NCBI GenBank assembly: GCA_025677825.1
Contig: JAIXMO010000074.1
Location: 1-64,000 of the forward strand
Direction: 5' to 3'
DNA: 64,000 nt
Origin: Helicostylum pulchrum
Taxonomy: Eukaryota; Mucoromycota; Mucoromycetes; Mucorales; Mucoraceae
Positions within the stretch are counted from its first letter, which is position 1; each line of letters begins with the position of its first letter. Positions 58,801 to 64,000 of this stretch are shown piece after piece. Under the pieces are notes generated by a model. That model worked only from the letters and a program-made list of their open reading frames with translations, was not told the origin of the DNA and did no database searches. Made by a program: the position numbers and the translations under genes.

Positions 58801-59305
58801 CGCCCAGCGGTACTTCAAGGTGATCCTTCATTTGTTGCGCCAAGTCGATATGAGCACGAGCAGTTGTTTCTAACGCTGAAGGTATACGCAATAAAGTTTC
58901 GGCAAATGTATCTTCTTCAAACTCTCCAATTCTTGAATTCTGTGCCAACTTTAAAAGTCTTTCACCATAGTCTTGTTCAATACTCGCTCTACGTTGTAAA
59001 TAAGTAACAAGAGTATAGCTTTCCTTAAAAAAAATTATCAATATTATTTTTTACCTTGATTCGTATAGTTTCTTTATCTCTTCACAAGTGTCTTTTGATT
59101 TTCGTAATCGACTCATAATAATTTCGACACCTTTATTTTGACCGTCCTATACAATAAAAATAGTAAGATAACAGGGCTTGGCTGTTTTTTTTTTAATAAA
59201 AAAAAGGTTGTCATTTACCCAAAATGCATCAGAAAAGTTTGAGCCCGGAGGTAATTGTTGTTGCGGTTGTAGCTGTGGTTGTATAAGAGCTGTACTGGTA
59301 TTCAT
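55263..59305 (-). CDS. F-BAR and SH3 domain protein (Cdc15/Imp2/Hof1-like)
   Basis: Eleven exons: 59305-59219, 59146-59055, 59018-58766, 58699-58637, 58548-58450, 58383-58338, 58278-58143, 58054-58012, 57951-57855, 57796-55479 and 55421-55263, giving 1130 residues. The F-BAR domain spans about residues 20-300: NFSDAFW, GVEIIMSRLRKSKDT, RRASIEQDYGERLLKLA, VTDWTSCADKFQEMEIKR. The central 770 residues are disordered, with an (ATQ)n repeat and a long interrupted poly-Gln tract (55630-55815). The C-terminal SH3 has AKAQWPFEAT, GWWEAERLG and GLVPGNYMVEA. This PCH-family layout fits cytokinesis and septum proteins that link the membrane to the actin ring. The intron at 59019-59054 is only 36 bp. Confidence 0.88.
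55630..55815 (-). repeat. Poly-glutamine coding tract
   Basis: CAA/CAG codons broken by occasional Pro, Leu, His and Tyr, within the linker of the F-BAR protein. Mixed codons suggest a selected or old tract. The opposite strand gives a spurious poly-Leu frame (55629-56087). Confidence 0.9.
57722..57775 (-). repeat. 9-bp tandem repeat encoding ATQ
   Basis: About five near-perfect copies of a 9-base unit (GCAACTCAA on the coding strand) near the start of exon 10 of the F-BAR gene. Confidence 0.85.
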
Positions 59306-59995
59306 GTTGATTCAATAAAGCAAGAAGAGAAGGAAACAAAAACAAAAAAAAAATATTAATAGAAAGTTATTGTGGCCAAGAAAAAAAAGAAAAAAAAGAA
59401 AGGAGAACCAAATATAGAGACAGGAAGGCACACAGAAAAAAAAGACTATTTAACTGAGTATCAATGCCCTTTTTCTTCTCTTTTTCGTCTGCTCACAACA
59501 TTTTTGTGTGCTTTTTTATTTACTTTTACTATCTATAAACTAATACCACACCAATTATCAAACTGCTAACAAAAAAAGAGAGAGAAAAAAAGAACGAATG
59601 GCCCCACCCCATAAGTCCCAAATTCATATGATGTGTGTTCACCTTTCTCGACTATCTTTCAAGGGTTCTGGGCCCTTTCCTTAAACAAATAAATAAATGA
59701 ATGACTAGATACACTTACTTTCTCGGTTCCGCGGAATGGGGTCAACTCAATCGTTTCATGCAATTTTTAAAAATAGCAGGCCTATTTTAAGCACTCACTC
59801 ACTTGCTCTCTCTCATTATGTAACTATTCTAGGCCAGTGAAAGCATCTGTACTGTGCATCATGCGGTTTTAACTCTTTTTAGGATGTAAATTGTCCCACG
59901 ATTTAATTGGCGTATAAAAAGACAAGTTCATTTTTCAAAAAAAGGGATCTTCAGTTACCTTTTTACTTTATCTTCTTACACTAAATATATAAACA
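59306..59995. promoter_or_regulatory. Divergent promoter region
   Basis: About 690 bp between the F-BAR gene and the small Ser-rich gene. TATAAAAA at 59913-59920 lies 76 bases before the plus-strand ATG. CCCCACCCC at about 59603 is a GC-rich island in AT-rich DNA. A 65-codon frame at 59372-59569 starts with a Lys run and is not convincing. Confidence 0.4.
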
Positions 59996-60274
59996 ATGGA
60001 TCCTGGTTATACTCTTCTCCAACATATCAAGACTATTCCCAACTTGATCAACGAAGATCCTTCTATAACTACCCCAAAGAATTCAAGTTTTATGGATATG
60101 CCATGGTCTGAATTCTCTAAATTGTTAAATAACAAGCGTCGTGCTTCTGCGTCTTCAAGCAGTACTTCTTCTTCTGACTCATCGTCTACTAATGAATCTA
60201 CTGAAAACTTTTCTCTTGGAAACTGGGACTCAATGACCGGATTTCAAGACTCTGTACAAAGAACTACTTTATAA
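59996..60274 (+). CDS. Small serine-rich protein, unknown
   Basis: Single exon of 92 residues: MDPGYTLLQHIKTIPNLINE, then MPWSEFSKLLNNKRRASASS, a run of Ser/Thr/Asp, and SLGNWDSMTGFQDS at the end. I do not recognise a family. KRRAS fits the basic Arg-Arg-x-Ser consensus for protein kinase A. A good TATA box 76 bases upstream and A-rich start context (AAACAATGG) make it likely to be a real, expressed gene. No targeting signal or membrane span is visible. Confidence 0.6.
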   Translation: MDPGYTLLQHIKTIPNLINEDPSITTPKNSSFMDMPWSEFSKLLNNKRRASASSSSTSSSDSSSTNESTENFSLGNWDSMTGFQDSVQRTTL

Positions 60275-60403
60275 AAATTAAAAAAAAATACCCGCATTAT
60301 AATCATTTTTTCTCTCTCATTCCCATTTCAATAAAAACTTCTATCAAAAACAAAAAACTATTTAATTTCTCTCACGTATTAAAAATTGTGACCAAGTAGT
60401 ACA

Positions 60404-62388
60404 ATGTTTCTCTCACGCTTAAATAGTAATAAACCCTTAAACGAAGAGGATCCACTTTTATTATATGAACAAGTCATTGGACAATACACTGAAATGAACG
60501 AATATACTCTCGATTTATTAAAAACTGTGATTATCAAATACAAGGATGATACTCGTTATAAGAATTCTCCACGGTATCTTAGATTATGGCTTACTTATAT
60601 TATCTATCTGAACGTGCCTCAGTTTATTTTGCCTATCCTATGCAGTTTGATAGATAACAATATAGGTGATAAGCTAGCGACATTGTATGAAGCTATAGCT
60701 TACTTTCAATTCATATCCAACAAGTATTGTTTTTATATTTGTTTGTAGTTAGTTATTGTTTTTCTAAATGGTTTTTTTTAGAAAGCAAGAGGCGGAAACC
60801 ACGTTACTTTTAGGGTTAAAAAACAAGGCACAGCCTATAAAAAGGCTAGAACGCGTTCTAAATCAATTCTATTTTAAGAAGGTTATCGATTTTGATACAG
60901 AATACTATAGACTATATCGATATCATGATGAATATCATAAACCTCTTAAAAACACTAGTAATATGGTATGCATTGCATTATATAAAATGATATAGATTTT
61001 GATCAAAAGAGACTTAAATTATTTTTTTTAAAACAAAAAGACAATAAAAAGTCAGCTGGATTGGATTGATGTAGAACTGCAACATAGTATTCGTACAGGA
61101 GTATTAAGGGAATGTAACCATAAACACAAGTGCTTTGAGGAATTAAGAGCTGGTGCTAATAACTATATTTTCGATGGTCGGTTTAACGATATAAAAAAGG
61201 AGATTGGTAAACTGATACATTATATAACTATTTTTTTAAAAAAGAGACTCTAATCATTGTAAAATAGGAGACTTGTATGAATCAATAAAAATAATCACGC
61301 CATCAATTGACCAAACCGAACCACCACCAAAAAACCAAGAACCAACAACAAAGCAGGAACCAACAACAAATCGGGAATCAACAACAAATCAGGAATTCAA
61401 TGTAATACAACTACCTCACAGTACCGGATTTATTCAAAACCAACTTTTGAGTCACGGTCTTGATAAACGACCTGATTATCATATTTATAACTTCAACTCA
61501 ACGATCGTATTAAAGGACTCTATTCAACTAAACAATACAACTTACCATGTGGTCAATAAAATAGGTCAAGGCGGAATGGCACATGTGTACCTGGTTCAAA
61601 ATATAAATACTCTTTCCTATTTTAGTATAAAGGTACAACAACCCCCACACCCCTGGGAATTTTATATTTTAACTCTTATAAACGAAAGAAGACAACGCTT
61701 TCCAAGAGTTTTACCCAACTATGGTTTCTATCAATACTTGGATAAAAGTTATATACTCATGGCTTACGTTCAAACCGGTACTCTGTTAGATGTATTGAAT
61801 TTATACAGAACAAAGCAACAATCATCATGTATGTCTGAACCAATCGTTTTATTATTCATACTTCAGCTATTAAAACAAATTGAGGCGTTACACCGCATTC
61901 ATATAACTCATAATGACTTAAAACTAGATAATGTCATGTTGGGAATGAGAAAAAATCCAAAAAAATTTCCTGCCCTAATAATCATCGATTATGGATATTC
62001 CGTTGATTTGTTAGCACTGGAAAATCAAGACTGTAATACTTGTAAGGCTACTTGGTCACCAGCTTGTCCTCAATCTGACTACCCATTATTAAACACTGCT
62101 TACCATCCCATTCATGCAGACTATTGGCAATTAGCCACCATGGCTCATTTGTTATTGTTCGGCCTTCCAATGAGATACACTGCAACAATAACAAAACAAA
62201 TCACTACCTACCGTATTCAACAAACAATTAAACGATACTGGCACAAACAACTTTGGCTTCATTTCTTTGAATTTTTGTTAAACCCACAAACGAATGATCT
62301 ATCTGCTTTAATTCAAGAATTTAAAACTGAGAGTGATACTATACAAAGTAAAGTCGTACAGGATTTCATTACTTTTTTATTTCCGTAA
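60404..62388 (+). CDS. BUB1: Spindle checkpoint kinase Bub1
   Basis: Four exons: 60404-60723, 60782-60965, 61041-61206 and 61268-62388, giving 596 residues, short for Bub1. The N-terminal Mad3/Bub1 homology region has EDPLLLYEQVIGQYTE, RYKNSPRYLRLWLTYI and the KAQPIKRLERVLNQF repeat. The C-terminal kinase has VVNKIGQGGMAHVYLVQ, ITHNDLKLDNVML as catalytic loop and IIDYGYSVDL in place of DFG. The D residues of both motifs are present, so activity is possible. No KEN box was seen at the N-terminus, which argues for Bub1 rather than Mad3. A short imperfect repeat (QEPTTN) lies between. It works at kinetochores, phosphorylating H2A and recruiting checkpoint proteins. Confidence 0.9.
61335..61398 (+). 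repeat. 18-bp imperfect tandem repeat in BUB1
   Basis: About four copies coding for variants of QEPTTN, in the linker between the TPR-like region and the kinase domain. Confidence 0.8.
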
Positions 62389-62653
62389 ATTTCTTTTCGT
62401 CGGTTCGGAAACACGAATGGTAAATAAATGGCTTTTGATTTGTTGTGTGTAATACAGAAAAGAGAATATGAGTTTAAATAAAAATTAGTTTGTACTTTGG
62501 TGTCCAACAGTCGAACAACAAGAGCGTATTGTATCTCACTAAAGAAACTAGTTTATTATTTTTTTGCTTATTAAAATGTATTAAGTATTATTTATAAAGT
62601 GTAAATGGGATGAATATAAAGTGCATAATATAATTACAAGCAGTCTTTTTTTT

Positions 62654-64000
62654 TTACGATTTTTGTCTATGTGCTGTTTTGCTAGACCTTAATAAAGGAA
62701 AGCAATAGCTCAAATTCCATTTCGAGTGTCCTTCTTTCAAAGCTTCTTCTCTTAAATTTTTCTTTCTCATTCTCTTTTCGTGTAGTTCCAAGTGTCGACC
62801 TTTTGCTACTACGTTAGGACACCACCACTGACATATAAAGGTAACTAGGTAACGCGGTAAGAATGCAACCACAATAGCTAAAAAGAAGGTCAACCAGAAA
62901 TTCCAAGCACCAAATATCATTTGAGCCATACCAAAAAGAGAGACAGACGGGAATAAACCATAAATGACAACCCATAAGAAAGTAAGTAAAATCTCTAGAC
63001 CAACAAAGAAGAATTGCCACCACGTCCAATAGACAGTATTGAAGCCAGGCATCATATTAGCAAGTACAATAGCTGTAACAGCAACGGAAGTAGAGAACTG
63101 AAGCATGGATTCTGCGTGACCGTTTGGATTAGGGTTTCCTTCAATCCAAAGAAAGTAAAACGCATAGAAAACTACAAGTGATTGCCAAACACCGTCAAAG
63201 AAATAAATCCAGAATCTAAATCGAGTATAAAGTTTCCTCTCAATACCAATAGTGTAAACTGGTGGTAAATGTTTCAAATAAGGAGAGGTTAAATCTTGAT
63301 CAGTAGTACCTATAATATAAAAAAAAAAGTTAGAGATTCAGTAAGGGCAAATGTTTTTTTAAAAAATAAATAAAAAATAAAATTCTTTTACCAAGAATAA
63401 CTACGGAAGCGACAGTGAAAACAATATTGTACAATTGAAGAAAAGAATAATCATAAAAGATATTTCCAGACCAAGCACTGTAAATTTGATACCATAACGA
63501 AGGGAATACCCAAAACACATTTTTGAAAAAGAAAGTAAGGATCATTTCCGATATACGAGCGTAACTCCAATGACCTTGCACAAGAAGCAATTTATGCAGA
63601 AATCTAAACTGAGCAATGGCATAATCAGCCGCCATAGATGCTTGAACACCTTCTTGACCAGCAATACCCACACCAATATTAGCAACTTGAATCATACTGA
63701 CATCGTTTGCACCATCACCAACGGCTAACGTAACAACATTATGGTACTTACGAACAAGTTGAACCACGAGTGCCTTTTGAAGTGGACTAACTCTGCAGCA
63801 TACAACACTCTTGCAACGAATAGCGATACTAAGAAACCTTTCTTTTGATTCCGAAGTCTCAAAGACATGAATGAGGGCCGATCCTTCAATGATAAGTGCA
63901 TTTTCACTAGGTGGGTCATTGTTCTCTTCGTCTTGTTCGTACCTCTCTTGAATTTCGTCCAATTGATTACAGGTACTGACAAGATCTTCCAGCACTTTTC
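62654..64000 (-). CDS. P4-type ATPase (phospholipid flippase), C-terminal part
   Basis: Two exons are in the window, 64000-63392 (continuing beyond the edge) and 63309-62654. The visible part starts in the P domain, with CCRVSPLQKALVVQLVRK, then LAVGDGANDVSMIQVANIGV and GIAGQEGVQASMAADYAIAQ, the flippase form of the hinge. It continues through the C-terminal membrane spans (GHWSYARISEMILTFFFKN) to a basic tail. The family moves aminophospholipids or phosphatidylcholine from the outer to the inner leaflet at the Golgi or plasma membrane. The 3' end is complete; the N-terminal actuator, DKTGT and nucleotide domains are outside. Whether it is Drs2-, Dnf- or Neo1-type cannot be decided from this part alone. 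Confidence 0.93.

Overview
This is nuclear DNA from a filamentous fungus, most likely a member of the Mucorales (Mucoromycota). The evidence is an AT-rich background, genes with many short GT-AG introns (mostly about 45-70 bp), a partial 18S rRNA segment and a partial 28S segment that both read like Mucorales rRNA, CCHC-knuckle LINE relics, and a TnpB/Fanzor-like zinc-ribbon relic. I do not assign genus or species. Exon models were built by hand from splice signals and reading phase. Nearly all of them close on a whole number of codons, which supports the joins.

Layout. 0.5-1.4 kb: aquaporin. 1.4-8.2 kb: gene-poor, with a decayed LINE ORF1, an AT-rich repeat with 40-bp direct repeats and a 15-bp-arm palindrome, and tRNA-Pro(UGG). 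8.2-16 kb: mostly minus-strand genes, namely a FRAY/OSR1-like Ste20 kinase, a Cep120-like C2 protein and a CUE-SMR nuclease-type protein, plus an uncharacterised plus-strand ORF with one in-frame stop. 16.8-17.9 kb: ribosomal protein eS4. 18.1-21.3 kb: two diverged, head-to-head copies of an unknown gene, one of them split by an antisense 18S rRNA fragment. 21.4-28.5 kb: minus-strand block of ITPK1-like kinase, class II DAHP synthase, PLB1-like GDSL lipase and a family-16 methyltransferase. 28.5-31.2 kb: gene-poor, with a 28S relic, an AT-rich repeat and tRNA-Val(AAC). 31.3-38.3 kb: plus-strand lipoyl synthase, LACTB2-like metallo-beta-lactamase, PIG-P and glutamine synthetase. 38.3-44.5 kb: gene desert with very long homopolymers and a Fanzor/TnpB-like relic. 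44.5-45.7 kb: Crz1-like C2H2 factor. 45.7-48.9 kb: gene-poor, with a pogo-like DDE relic. 48.9-64 kb: dense, with DRG1 GTPase, TFIIIC subunit 5, TMEM41-type scramblase, CCDC12/Cwf18, an F-BAR/SH3 cytokinesis protein, a small Ser-rich protein, Bub1 kinase and the 3' end of a P4-ATPase flippase.

The genes are ordinary eukaryotic housekeeping genes and do not form one pathway. Some share themes: membrane lipids (TMEM41, P4-ATPase, PIG-P, PLB1-like), cell division (Bub1, F-BAR) and nitrogen or amino-acid supply (glutamine synthetase with GATA sites, DAHP synthase with a Gcn4-type site). No biosynthetic cluster, CRISPR array or intact transposon was seen. The most unusual signals are the 18S fragment inserted in a gene copy, an identical 15-bp motif upstream of both tRNA genes, repeated RFx(V/I/L) motifs in the Ste20 kinase tail, a Cep120-like protein in what should be a non-flagellated fungus, and recurrent T(n)A(n) junctions in non-coding DNA.
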